A stretch of 64,000 nt of DNA. It comes from Flavobacteriales bacterium. Lineage in GTDB: Bacteria; Bacteroidota; Bacteroidia; Flavobacteriales_C; GCA-002722245. The number at the start of each line of letters is the position of its first letter. Within the stretch, counting starts at the first letter, position 1. The notes under the pieces were generated by a model. The model searched no databases. It was not told the DNA's origin and was given only the letters and a program-made list of their open reading frames with translations. A program made the translations under genes and the position numbers. The stretch spans positions 4,960 through 68,959 of the forward strand of contig PBEC01000001.1 in assembly GCA_002717515.1 (NCBI GenBank), read 5' to 3'. This document shows, in pieces, positions 1 to 8,057 of the stretch.

Positions 1-48
1 TGGGAACCTTTTTCTGATGCAATTATTTCCTTTATTGATTCTTTGTGA
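1..48 (+). CDS. C-terminal tail of an upstream gene (partial)
   Basis: The first 48 bases read as an open frame without interruption and end in TGA, giving the 15-residue tail WEPFSDAIISFIDSL. Nothing upstream is visible, so the product cannot be named. The amphipathic terminal helix would fit an alpha/beta-hydrolase or many other folds, but that is only a guess. The next gene begins about 60 bases downstream on the same strand. Confidence 0.4.
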   Translation, partial: WEPFSDAIISFIDSL

Positions 49-111
49 GTAGAATTTTCTTTTTTCTCGGTTAGTAAAATCAATTAAATAAAATTGGATA
101 TCTTGCAGTCA

Positions 112-1305
112 ATGAAATTTGAAGAATTTGATTTAGCTCCTGAAATTATTGAGGCAATTAGTTATATGGGTTTTGAAACTGCCTCACCAATTCAGGAAAA
201 AGCAATACCAGCTGCAATAAAGGGAAAAGATGTTTTGGCTGTAGCCCAAACTGGAACTGGAAAAACGGCTGCTTTTACGTTGCCCGTTTTGCATAATATT
301 TTGCAAAATAAAATAACAGGAACAAGCACTTTAATTATAACGCCTACTCGTGAAATAGCACTGCAAATAGATCGCCAAATTCAAGGATTTTCCTACTTTT
401 TAGGAATTAATTCTTTAGCAATATATGGAGGGGGAGATGCTGATGAATGGGAACAGCAAAAAAAAGCATTGAGAGATGGAGTTGAGGTAATTGTTGCTAC
501 TCCAGGTAAATTGCTTTCACATTTAGGTATGAATTATGCCAAAACGGATAAAATTCAGCATCTAATTTTAGATGAAGCCGATCGGATGTTGGATATGGGT
601 TTTTTGGATGATATCAAGAGAATTATTTCTAAGATTCCTAAGAAAAGACAAACACTTATGTTTAGTGCAACCATGCCGCCTAAGATTGAGGGTTTGGCAA
701 AGCAAATTTTGAATGAACCCGAATTCATTAGTATTGCAATTTCAAAACCGGCAGAAAGTGTTTTTCAAGGCGTTTATTTAACGTATGAGAATCAAAAAAC
801 TCCCTTAATCAATCACCTGATTTCCGATCAAGAGGAGTATAAAAGTATATTGGTATTTACCTCAACCAAGAAAAAAGTAAACGATATTGTCCGAGGGCTT
901 AGAAACAAAAATTATCGAGTAGAAGCAATTTCATCGGATTTTGAACAAAGCAAGCGTGAGGAAATAATGACTGAGTTTAGGGCGAACAAAATTAGGGTTC
1001 TTGTAGCGACAGATGTTATCAGTAGAGGAGTCGATATTCCGCAAATAGATTTGGTATTTAACTATGATGCTCCAGGAAATGCTGAGGAATATGTTCATAG
1101 AATTGGTCGTACAGGAAGGGCGGGAGCAGAAGGAGTAGCTTTGACTTTAATTAATGAACTTGATATGGAAAAGTTTGATGCAATAGAAAAACTGATTGAA
1201 AAAAAAGTTTACAGAGCTCAAATGCCTGATTTTATTGGTGAAGGTCCAAAATGGAAAGTTAAAGTTAGAAGAGCAACAAAAGGAAAGAAACCTTTCCGAA
1301 AATAA
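112..1305 (+). CDS. DEAD-box ATP-dependent RNA helicase
   Basis: This is a superfamily 2 RNA helicase that unwinds short RNA duplexes in ribosome assembly or mRNA turnover. The full motif set is visible: Q motif (TASPIQ) near residue 25, Walker A AQTGTGKT at about 45-52, PTREIA, TPGK, DEAD at about 154-157, SAT at about 185-187, ATDVISRGVDIP, and HRIGRTGRAG near the C-terminal third. It ends in a short basic tail (KVKVRRATKGKKPFRK) that is likely to contact RNA. A TTG at 94 would add six residues, but the ATG at 112 gives the usual N-terminus, so I chose 112. The protein is about 397 residues, the minimal helicase core with no long C-terminal extension. The specific paralogue (RhlE, DeaD or CsdA type) cannot be decided from sequence reading. 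Confidence 0.95.
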   Translation: MKFEEFDLAPEIIEAISYMGFETASPIQEKAIPAAIKGKDVLAVAQTGTGKTAAFTLPVLHNILQNKITGTSTLIITPTREIALQIDRQIQGFSYFLGINSLAIYGGGDADEWEQQKKALRDGVEVIVATPGKLLSHLGMNYAKTDKIQHLILDEADRMLDMGFLDDIKRIISKIPKKRQTLMFSATMPPKIEGLAKQILNEPEFISIAISKPAESVFQGVYLTYENQKTPLINHLISDQEEYKSILVFTSTKKKVNDIVRGLRNKNYRVEAISSDFEQSKREEIMTEFRANKIRVLVATDVISRGVDIPQIDLVFNYDAPGNAEEYVHRIGRTGRAGAEGVALTLINELDMEKFDAIEKLIEKKVYRAQMPDFIGEGPKWKVKVRRATKGKKPFRK

Positions 1306-1345
1306 TGCGATAAAAAACGTCTTAATTTACTTGTTTCTTTAGTAA

Positions 1346-1783
1346 CTATAATTGAGGGCAACTAATCTTATCCACTCTTTTTTGGTGTCTTCCTCCTTCG
1401 AATTCTGTTTTAAGGAAGGCATTGACAATTTCTAAACCATATTCTTCAGAAATATAGCGTGCCGGAATTGCTAAAACGTTAGCATTGTTGTGGAGTCTGG
1501 TCATTTCAGCTAATTCTGGTTTCCAACAAAGTCCTGATCTAATTCCCTGGTATTTATTAGCTACCATATTCACTCCGTTCCCGCTTCCACATATTACAAT
1601 TCCAAATGTAAAATTTCCTTTTTCTACCTCTCTGGCAAGTGGATGGATATAATCAGGGTAGTCACAACTTTCACTTGAGAAGGGACCGAAGTCTTTGATT
1701 TCAATACCTTTTTCTTTCAATGTATCAATGACCTTAGTTTTTAATTCGAAACCCGCATGATCTCCTCCGATAGCTATTTTCAT
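1346..1783 (-). CDS. rpiB: Ribose-5-phosphate isomerase B
   Basis: This enzyme interconverts ribose 5-phosphate and ribulose 5-phosphate in the cytosolic pentose phosphate pathway. The 145-residue length and the motifs fit the RpiB/LacAB family: an N-terminal GGDHAGFELK phosphate-binding segment, SCDYPDYIHP, and ICGSGNGVNMVANK, which holds the family's catalytic cysteine (here in ICGSG) and anion hole. ARYIS and the C-terminal GGRHQKRVDKI are also typical. It is transcribed divergently from the LytS-type kinase gene only 49 bases away, so the two share a short promoter region. Confidence 0.95.
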   Translation of the reverse strand: MKIAIGGDHAGFELKTKVIDTLKEKGIEIKDFGPFSSESCDYPDYIHPLAREVEKGNFTFGIVICGSGNGVNMVANKYQGIRSGLCWKPELAEMTRLHNNANVLAIPARYISEEYGLEIVNAFLKTEFEGGRHQKRVDKISCPQL

Positions 1784-1832
1784 TTTTTGTGATGTTATTT
1801 GAGGTAAAAGTAACTATTTTAGTTTCGATTCG

Positions 1833-2837
1833 ATGCTTAAAAGAGGTTTTATTATCACATGGTTGTTGGTTGGAATTACAATTTCGATTCCTCCTTTTTT
1901 ATTTTTGATTGAACTCTCAATGTTCTTTTTGGTTATTTCTTTTACATTTCTCATATTCATTACAATTCAGTATTTAACTCAATTAAGGTTCTTTAGAAAT
2001 TCCTACGGAATTGGTGACGGAAAAAAATATCTTTTAACTCAATTTAAAAAAGAGGTACTTTTTTCTTTTGCTGTAGGGTTAATTCAGGTGTTCATAATTT
2101 CTATTACTGGTTATTTTGCTTTACCCGCATCGTATGATTTTAAAATGTTGAATATTTATGCTTTGTGTATTGGATTGTTGCAACCTTTCCTGTTGATTTT
2201 TTTACACAGACTTTTTTATTTAATTCAACAAAATACTTTTTTAAAAAAAGAAGTTCACAGCTTTCAAAAATTATCAAAGATTACTCAAAAGAAAACTCTG
2301 CAAGACTTGGTAAGTCCGCACTTTTTATTTAATTCATTGAATACTGTAGCCAGTATTACGTCTGAAAATCAAGATGAAGCGATTGAATTTGTCGAAAAAT
2401 TATCTGATTTGTATGAATTTATTTTAAAAAATAATGAAAATCAATTGATTGAATTAAGTGAGGAATTAGAGATTGTTGAAAAATACGGGTTTTTAATTCA
2501 AACCAGATTTGGTGATTTTTTTAATTTAAAAATCAAAATTTCTCAAAAACATCTGAGCAGTAAGATACCTCCCTTGACCATACAGAATTTAGTAGAAAAT
2601 GCAATTAAACACAACTCAGTCACTCGAAAAAAACCTCTTAAAGTGATTGTTGAAGTTGATAATGGGTATGTAAAAGTTGAAAATAATATAAACCCTAAAA
2701 AAACACTTAAAAGTGAATCCACTAAATTAGGTCTTAGTTATATTAAAAATCAAGTTCATCAATTCTCCTCAAAAGAAGTTCGTGTTATTCAAAAAGACGG
2801 AGTTTTTCGAGTTGATATTCCCTTAATCAATCATTGA
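1833..2837 (+). CDS. LytS/YehU-type sensor histidine kinase
   Basis: The N-terminal 130 residues are strongly hydrophobic, with about four membrane segments and no recognisable ligand domain. They are followed by a His_kinase (LytS family) dimerisation segment with SPHFLFNSLN around H163, the phospho-accepting histidine, and a GHKL ATPase N-box with ENAIKHN. The protein is 334 residues. It lies immediately upstream of a LytTR response regulator gene (60-base gap), which should be its cognate partner. The signal sensed is unknown. This short two-gene architecture is common in Bacteroidota. Confidence 0.9.
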   Translation: MLKRGFIITWLLVGITISIPPFLFLIELSMFFLVISFTFLIFITIQYLTQLRFFRNSYGIGDGKKYLLTQFKKEVLFSFAVGLIQVFIISITGYFALPASYDFKMLNIYALCIGLLQPFLLIFLHRLFYLIQQNTFLKKEVHSFQKLSKITQKKTLQDLVSPHFLFNSLNTVASITSENQDEAIEFVEKLSDLYEFILKNNENQLIELSEELEIVEKYGFLIQTRFGDFFNLKIKISQKHLSSKIPPLTIQNLVENAIKHNSVTRKKPLKVIVEVDNGYVKVENNINPKKTLKSESTKLGLSYIKNQVHQFSSKEVRVIQKDGVFRVDIPLINH

Positions 2838-2897
2838 TTTAAGGTTGTATATTTTTCAATATTGTTTATAAATTAGCCAAACAAAAGTTATTCAAAC

Positions 2898-3662
2898 GTG
2901 AAAATCCTAATTATAGAAGACGAAATTCCTGCTGCAAAGCGTTTGGAAAAGTTAATTTCGGAATGTAGACCTGATGCTCAAATATTAAGTGTAATAGATA
3001 CGGTTGAAGATGCCTTAGATTGGTTTCGAAGTGAAGAAGAACCAGATTTGGTAATTTCTGATATTCAACTCGCAGACGGTATAAGTTTTCAAATCTATGA
3101 AGAATTGAATTTAGAATGTCCAATTATTTTTTCAACCGCATATGATCAATATGCTATTAAAGCTTTTGAATTGAATTGTATTGATTATTTATTAAAGCCT
3201 TACAGTAAAGATGCGCTCCAAAAAAGTTTTGATAAATTGGATAAATTTTCACCCATTCAGCAGAATTTCCTTAAGGAATTGGATTTGACTTCATTAGTCA
3301 AGCAGTTTTCTAATGGAAACGTATATAAACAAAGGTTTCTTATTTCTAAAGCAGATGCATTGATACCAATTTCGATTGAGGAGATTGCCTACATCTACAC
3401 AGAAGACAAAGCTGTAATGATTAAAACTATCGAAGACAAGAGTTTTTTCATAAACTATTCTTTAGATGATTTAGAAAATCAATTGGACCCGGCAAAATTT
3501 TTCAGATTAAACAGGCAGTTTATTACAAGTATTCGAGCAATATCTAAGATTTCACAATATTTTAACGGGAAACTTAAGGTGGAATTAAAACCCGTTCAGG
3601 ACGGAAAAGTAATTGTCTCAAGGGCCAAAACGCCACTTTTTAAAAGTTGGTTGGAAAAATAG
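2898..3662 (+). CDS. LytTR-family response regulator
   Basis: This is a DNA-binding response regulator of 254 residues. The receiver domain (residues 1-120) carries the acidic pocket IIEDE, phospho-acceptor D55 in VISDIQLADG, and K in LLKPYSK. A LytTR DNA-binding domain follows from about residue 145 (IEEIAYIYTEDKAV, FFRLNRQFI, KVIVSRAKTPLFKSWL). The start is a GTG codon at 2898, which places the first acidic pocket at the standard distance from the N-terminus. It is probably co-transcribed with and phosphorylated by the kinase upstream. Target genes are not evident. Confidence 0.92.
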   Translation: MKILIIEDEIPAAKRLEKLISECRPDAQILSVIDTVEDALDWFRSEEEPDLVISDIQLADGISFQIYEELNLECPIIFSTAYDQYAIKAFELNCIDYLLKPYSKDALQKSFDKLDKFSPIQQNFLKELDLTSLVKQFSNGNVYKQRFLISKADALIPISIEEIAYIYTEDKAVMIKTIEDKSFFINYSLDDLENQLDPAKFFRLNRQFITSIRAISKISQYFNGKLKVELKPVQDGKVIVSRAKTPLFKSWLEK

Positions 3663-3755
3663 TTTTAATGTTAATTCTTTTCATTTTTTCAGATGATCCT
3701 CACTTTTAGGGGATACTCTTTTGAATCTTTAGCAAGAAATATAACTATGTGCTCA

Positions 3756-3787
3756 TTTGTTTTCTTGTTAAATAGATGTTATTTTTG
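3756..3787 (+). promoter_or_regulatory. Bacteroidota-type promoter for the MerR/CarH-like regulator
   Basis: A -33 TTTG at 3756-3759 is followed after 20 bases by TATTTTTG at 3780-3787, which matches the Bacteroidota consensus TTTG-N19/20-TAnnTTTG. Transcription would begin near 3791-3793. That is downstream of the in-frame ATG at 3776, so the regulator is more likely translated from TTG at 3809. Confidence 0.6.
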
Positions 3788-3808
3788 TTTAATAAAAGAT
3801 TATATTTT

Positions 3809-4705
3809 TTGAACAAATTACCTACAACGTTTTCCATTAAAGATTTAGAAAATCTTTCGGGTATAAAAGCTCATACCATTCGGATATGGGAAAAACGGTA
3901 TAATATTCTGATTCCGGAAAGAACCAATACAAATATACGTTCCTATAACCTTGCAAATCTTCAAAAATTACTCAACGTCACGTTTTTGTATAACGCAGGA
4001 TTAAAGATTTCAAAACTCGGAAAATTATCGAACGATGAAATAAAAGAAGCTGTTCTTGACCTGGCGGCAAAGAAGGGCGACAAAGATTATTACCTGGATG
4101 AACTTAAGCTGTCCATGGTTACTTTTGATCAATTTAAATTTGAGCAAACATACAGTAAAATGATATCTGAGATGTCGTTTCGTGAAATGTTTACGGAAGT
4201 TTTTATTCCGCTTCTTGAATATATTGGTTTACAATGGTTGTCAGACAGTATTACCCCCTCACACGAACATTTCGTAACCAGTTTGATTATGCAAAAGCTT
4301 TTAATCAATATCGAGAGAGTTCAGTCCGTTCAACCGAATAAGGGAAAAGTGTTTGTACTTTTTCTACCTGATAATGAAATCCATGAGCTTGGCCTACTTT
4401 ATTTAAATTATGAATTGTCTCGAGAAGGGCACCAGACGATATACCTTGGTCCAAGTGTGCCTATTGCCAGTTTGGAATCAATTGTTGCCTGTTATCCTGA
4501 GCTATGTTTTGTTTCTTATTTTACAGTTTCGCCTCCAAAATCAGAAGTAGACTCTTATCTGAAGGCAATAGATGAAACCTTATTAACCAGGCATGATTTG
4601 AGTTTAAACTTACTTGGTAAGAATGCTCAAGAAGCTACATATAGTAGTGATAGAATTAAAGTGTTTAATGATGTTGTGGATATGTTAAACAAAATTACTG
4701 TTTAA
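3809..4705 (+). CDS. MerR-family transcriptional regulator with cobalamin-binding domain (CarH/LitR-like photoreceptor)
   Basis: Residues 7-70 form a MerR winged helix (FSIKDLENLSGIKAHTIRIW, then EKRYNILIPER and RSYNLANLQKLL). Numbering from the TTG at 3809, the C-terminal half carries the two signatures of adenosylcobalamin photoreceptors: W143-X9-E153-H154 (the capping motif that covers the adenosyl group in CarH) and E190-x-H192-x-x-G195 (the lower axial cobalt ligand loop). In the known family, dark AdoCbl-bound tetramers repress carotenoid genes and light destroys the tetramer. Its position directly ahead of crtI fits that role. An ATG at 3776 would add 11 residues but lies across the -7 promoter element, so I prefer TTG 3809 (298 residues). 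Light and B12 control of the operon is inference. Confidence 0.88.
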   Translation: MNKLPTTFSIKDLENLSGIKAHTIRIWEKRYNILIPERTNTNIRSYNLANLQKLLNVTFLYNAGLKISKLGKLSNDEIKEAVLDLAAKKGDKDYYLDELKLSMVTFDQFKFEQTYSKMISEMSFREMFTEVFIPLLEYIGLQWLSDSITPSHEHFVTSLIMQKLLINIERVQSVQPNKGKVFVLFLPDNEIHELGLLYLNYELSREGHQTIYLGPSVPIASLESIVACYPELCFVSYFTVSPPKSEVDSYLKAIDETLLTRHDLSLNLLGKNAQEATYSSDRIKVFNDVVDMLNKITV

Positions 4706-4707
4706 AG

Positions 4708-4739
4708 TTGGCTTATTTTGAAAGCTTTTCTTATTTTTA
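4708..4739 (+). promoter_or_regulatory. Weak candidate promoter for crtI
   Basis: A TTG at 4708-4710 and TATTTTTA at 4732-4739 are separated by 21 bases, an imperfect version of the Bacteroidota consensus. It would start transcription essentially at the crtI ATG. The gap between the regulator and crtI is only 39 bases, so read-through from the regulator promoter is equally possible. Confidence 0.25.
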
Positions 4740-4744
4740 ATTAA

Positions 4745-6220
4745 ATGCAATCAGTTACAATTATAGGATCAGGATTTTCTTCGTTATCTGCAGCATGTTA
4801 TTTGGCTAAAGAAGGAAATCGTGTTACAGTGTTTGAAAAAAATGATCAGTTGGGAGGTCGTGCCAGAGTTTTAAAACACGAAGGTTTTACTTTTGATATG
4901 GGACCGAGTTGGTATTGGATGCCCGATGTTTTTGAAAATTTTTTCTCTGATTTCGACAAAAAGCCGTCCGACTATTATTGTCTGGAAAAACTGAGTCCTG
5001 CTTATAAAGTTTTTTTTGATGATTTTAAAGACGTGGAGATTCCTTCAACGTTTGAAGACATTATTGATGTATTTGAGAAAGAGGAAAAAGGAAGTGGTGA
5101 AGAACTTAAAAGCTTTATGAAAGATGCTGCTTACAATTATAAAGTGGCTATAGAAAAAATTGTTAATAAGCCCGGTTTTAGTCCTCTTGAGTTAATTACT
5201 CCTGAAACGATTTTAAAGGTTAATCAATTTTTTACAAACATAAGTTCTAAAATTCGCAAAAAGTTTAAAAGTCCTAAACTGATACAAATTCTGGAATTTC
5301 CAGTTCTTTTTTTGGGCGCAAAACCTCAAGATACGCCCTTGTTTTATAATTTCATGAATTATGCAGATTTTGTATTGGGAACCTGGTATCCTCAAGGAGG
5401 TATGGTGAAAATTGTAGAGGCGATGGTCTCTTTAGGGAGAGATTTAGGAGTAAAATACGTTACGAACGCTGATGTTTCGAAAATACACACTAAGGGTAAT
5501 GTTGCTATTGGTGTGACAGTCAATAATGAATTTTATCCATCGGATTTTGTGTTGAGTGGAGCCGATTATGCTCATACAGAAACTTTATTGGAGGAGAAGA
5601 ACAGACAATATTCCAAAACTTATTGGGAGAAAAAAACTTTTGCTCCATCTTCGCTTTTGTTTTATGTGGGATTCGATAAAAAATTGAAAAACGTAAGGCA
5701 TCATAATTTGTTTTTTGATAAAAGTTTCGATAATCATGCTTCGGAAATATATGATAATCCCAAATGGCCGAGTGACCCTCTTTTTTATGCAAGTTTTCCA
5801 AGTGTTACCGACTCATCGGTTGCGCCAAGCGGGAAAGAATGTGCATTTTTTTTAATTCCTCTTGCTCCCGGTTTGCAGTATGATGAAAATCTGCCCAATA
5901 GGTATTTTCAGATTATTATGAAAAGACTTGAGGAGCAAACCAATCAAAATTTAGAAAGTCATGTGCTCTTTAAAATACCATTTTGTGTAGAGGATTTCAA
6001 AAACGAATATAACTCATATAAAGGAAATGCTTACGGAATGGCCAACACCTTAAGCCAGACTGCTTTTTTACGTCCCGGAATAAAAAGCAAAAAAGTCAAA
6101 AGGTTGTTTTTTACTGGTCAATTAACCGTTCCTGGTCCGGGTGTTCCTCCAGCGTTAATTTCTGGAAAAATCGTTTCGGAACAAATCAGTAAAGAAACCC
6201 TTAAAATCCCTGTGTCATGA
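4745..6220 (+). CDS. crtI: Phytoene desaturase CrtI
   Basis: This FAD-dependent desaturase converts phytoene to lycopene through four desaturations at the membrane surface. It has an N-terminal Rossmann dinucleotide motif (IIGSGFSSLSAACYLAKEG, with the FAD ribose-binding acidic FEKND), a GGRARVLKHEGFTFDMGPSW segment, and the carotenoid-desaturase C-terminal signature FFTGQLTVPGPGVPPALISGK. At 491 residues it has the usual CrtI length. It is the first enzyme gene of a tightly packed operon, and its TGA overlaps the ATG of crtB by four bases, indicating translational coupling. The FMDMGPSW-type N-terminus and VPGPGVPPA C-terminus distinguish it from the CrtD-like paralogue further along. Confidence 0.95.
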   Translation: MQSVTIIGSGFSSLSAACYLAKEGNRVTVFEKNDQLGGRARVLKHEGFTFDMGPSWYWMPDVFENFFSDFDKKPSDYYCLEKLSPAYKVFFDDFKDVEIPSTFEDIIDVFEKEEKGSGEELKSFMKDAAYNYKVAIEKIVNKPGFSPLELITPETILKVNQFFTNISSKIRKKFKSPKLIQILEFPVLFLGAKPQDTPLFYNFMNYADFVLGTWYPQGGMVKIVEAMVSLGRDLGVKYVTNADVSKIHTKGNVAIGVTVNNEFYPSDFVLSGADYAHTETLLEEKNRQYSKTYWEKKTFAPSSLLFYVGFDKKLKNVRHHNLFFDKSFDNHASEIYDNPKWPSDPLFYASFPSVTDSSVAPSGKECAFFLIPLAPGLQYDENLPNRYFQIIMKRLEEQTNQNLESHVLFKIPFCVEDFKNEYNSYKGNAYGMANTLSQTAFLRPGIKSKKVKRLFFTGQLTVPGPGVPPALISGKIVSEQISKETLKIPVS

Positions 6221-7056
6221 TTCACTTATTCGATGATGTAGCTTTTCAATGTTCGCAGAAAGTAACCCATGGTTACAGCACCTCTTTTTCTTCTGCTGTT
6301 AAAATGTTATCTCCAGCCATTCAACCGGCTATTCATTCAATATATGGTTTCGTTCGATTTGCGGATGAAGTAGTCGATACTTTCCACGATAAGGACAAGA
6401 AATTATTACTGGATAAGTTTGAATGGGATTTTTATCAGTCATTGGAGATGGGAATAAGTTTAAATCCAATACTACACTCGTTTCAGAAAACAGTTAAAGA
6501 TTTTAACATTGATATAAAATTAGTAGATGCATTCTTAAAAAGTATGAGAATGGATATCGAGAAAAAAGATTACAAGACTAAAGAGGAGTATCAAGATTAT
6601 ATTTACGGATCTGCTGATGTAGTTGGATTAATGTGTTTAAAAGTTTTTGTGAATGGAAGCGAAGAAGAATATAATAAACTAAAGCCTACTGCCATGAGGT
6701 TGGGTTCTGCCTTTCAGAAAGTTAACTTTTTAAGAGATTTGAAGAACGATGCGGAACTCTTGCAAAGAAGTTATTTTCCGGATGTGGACTTAAAGAATCT
6801 AAGCCCCGAAGTTAAAGCTCAAATAGTTGAAGAAATTAAAGCGGATTTTGATGCGGCTTATGAAGGGATAAAACAACTCCCTCCTTCATCAAAATTCGGG
6901 GTATATACAGCTTATAAATATTACAAACAACTTCTAAAAAAACTTCAAAAAACTCCATCCAGTAAATTGATGGAAACCAGAATTAGAGTTAATGATTATC
7001 ATAAGTTTGGCCTAATGTTGCAATCTTATCTCAATATTAAATTAAATATTGTTTAA
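6217..7056 (+). CDS. crtB: Phytoene synthase CrtB
   Basis: This enzyme condenses two geranylgeranyl diphosphates into phytoene, the first committed carotenoid step. The two aspartate-rich, Mg-diphosphate-binding motifs of trans-isoprenyl synthases are present: DEVVD in the first quarter (FADEVVDTF) and FLRDLKNDAE in the middle. The length is 279 residues, typical of bacterial CrtB. Its start overlaps the crtI stop, and idi begins 17 bases after its stop. The geranylgeranyl diphosphate synthase gene (crtE/ispA) is not in the window and must lie elsewhere. Confidence 0.95.
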   Translation: MIHLFDDVAFQCSQKVTHGYSTSFSSAVKMLSPAIQPAIHSIYGFVRFADEVVDTFHDKDKKLLLDKFEWDFYQSLEMGISLNPILHSFQKTVKDFNIDIKLVDAFLKSMRMDIEKKDYKTKEEYQDYIYGSADVVGLMCLKVFVNGSEEEYNKLKPTAMRLGSAFQKVNFLRDLKNDAELLQRSYFPDVDLKNLSPEVKAQIVEEIKADFDAAYEGIKQLPPSSKFGVYTAYKYYKQLLKKLQKTPSSKLMETRIRVNDYHKFGLMLQSYLNIKLNIV

Positions 7057-7073
7057 AAGCTCCTAACATACTT

Positions 7074-7607
7074 ATGAAGGAATCTCTAGTCATACACGTA
7101 AATGAATTTGATGAAGTTTTAGGATTTTATCCAAAACTACTTGTTCACGAAAAAGCAATGCTCCACAGAGCCGTTTCTGTTTTGATTTTCAATTCCAAGG
7201 GTGAGTGGTTGCTGCAAAAAAGAGCCGAGACAAAATACCATTCCGGAGGCTTATGGACAAATACATGTTGCACCCATCCTTACCCCGAGGAAGACATAAA
7301 ATTTGCTGCAGAAAGAAGGTTGATTGAAGAGATGGGTATGCGTGTCAAATTAGAAAAATCATTTGATTTCATATACAATAAAAAACTAGATAAGGGTTTA
7401 ACTGAACATGAGTTTGATCATGTTTTTATTGGGTATTCAGATTCATTACCTGAACTAAATCCTGAAGAGGCCGAGGATTGGACTTACTTAACGACCGATG
7501 AATTAGAATTGAGTATGAAAATTGAACCGGAATCATACACGGAATGGTTCAAAATACTATTTTTAGAAGCCCGTAAAAAAGTGAAAATTTTAAAAAAAGC
7601 CATATGA
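7074..7607 (+). CDS. idi: Isopentenyl-diphosphate delta-isomerase, type I
   Basis: This Nudix-fold enzyme balances isopentenyl and dimethylallyl diphosphate and so supplies precursor to the carotenoid pathway. Family residues are visible: HRAVSVLIFN, then the catalytic cysteine in TNTCCTHP, the Nudix-like helix AAERRLIEEMGM, and EHEFDHVF, which holds the metal/catalytic glutamate region. The protein is 177 residues, as expected. It is embedded between crtB and crtZ, and its stop overlaps the crtZ ATG. A precursor-supply gene inside the pigment operon suggests coordinated flux control. Confidence 0.95.
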   Translation: MKESLVIHVNEFDEVLGFYPKLLVHEKAMLHRAVSVLIFNSKGEWLLQKRAETKYHSGGLWTNTCCTHPYPEEDIKFAAERRLIEEMGMRVKLEKSFDFIYNKKLDKGLTEHEFDHVFIGYSDSLPELNPEEAEDWTYLTTDELELSMKIEPESYTEWFKILFLEARKKVKILKKAI

Positions 7608-8056
7608 TGTTTTGGATAATAATCTTCTTGACATTTTGCTTAATGGAGGGGGTAGCATGGTTTACCCACAAATATGTAATGCATGGGTTTTTGTGGGTAC
7701 TCCATAAGGATCATCACACACATGAAAATACGGGGTTTCTTGAAAAAAACGATAGCTTTTTTTTGATTTTTGGATTGCCAGGCGCTTTTTGTACCTTTTT
7801 CGGCTCAATGTTTTCCAACTCTATCGTATTGGCTATTGGTCTTGGTATTACAGCTTATGGTTTGTGTTACTTTCTTGTACATGATGTATTTATACATAGA
7901 AGACTAAAATGGTTAAGGAAAGCAAACGGATGGTACTTTAAAGGAATTCGAAGGGCACACAAAATGCATCATAAACATAGAGGTAAAGAGGATGGAGAAT
8001 GTTTCGGAATGCTTTGGGTGCCTTTAAAATATCTTAAATCTGCAAAATCCAAATAG
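7604..8056 (+). CDS. crtZ: Beta-carotene 3-hydroxylase CrtZ
   Basis: This is a small membrane non-haem di-iron hydroxylase that adds a 3-hydroxyl to a beta-ionone ring. The four histidine clusters of the fatty-acid-hydroxylase-like family are present: HKYVMH, HKDHH, HDVFIHRR and HKMHH, spaced along 150 residues with about four hydrophobic segments. ATGATG at the start overlaps the end of idi. In this pathway it would hydroxylate the single beta ring made by CrtYcd. Confidence 0.95.
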   Translation: MMFWIIIFLTFCLMEGVAWFTHKYVMHGFLWVLHKDHHTHENTGFLEKNDSFFLIFGLPGAFCTFFGSMFSNSIVLAIGLGITAYGLCYFLVHDVFIHRRLKWLRKANGWYFKGIRRAHKMHHKHRGKEDGECFGMLWVPLKYLKSAKSK

Positions 8057-8057
8057 G

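Noticed and set aside
2911-3123. 70-residue frame antisense to the LytTR regulator
   Set aside because: Overlaps the receiver domain coding sequence in full; no supporting signal.
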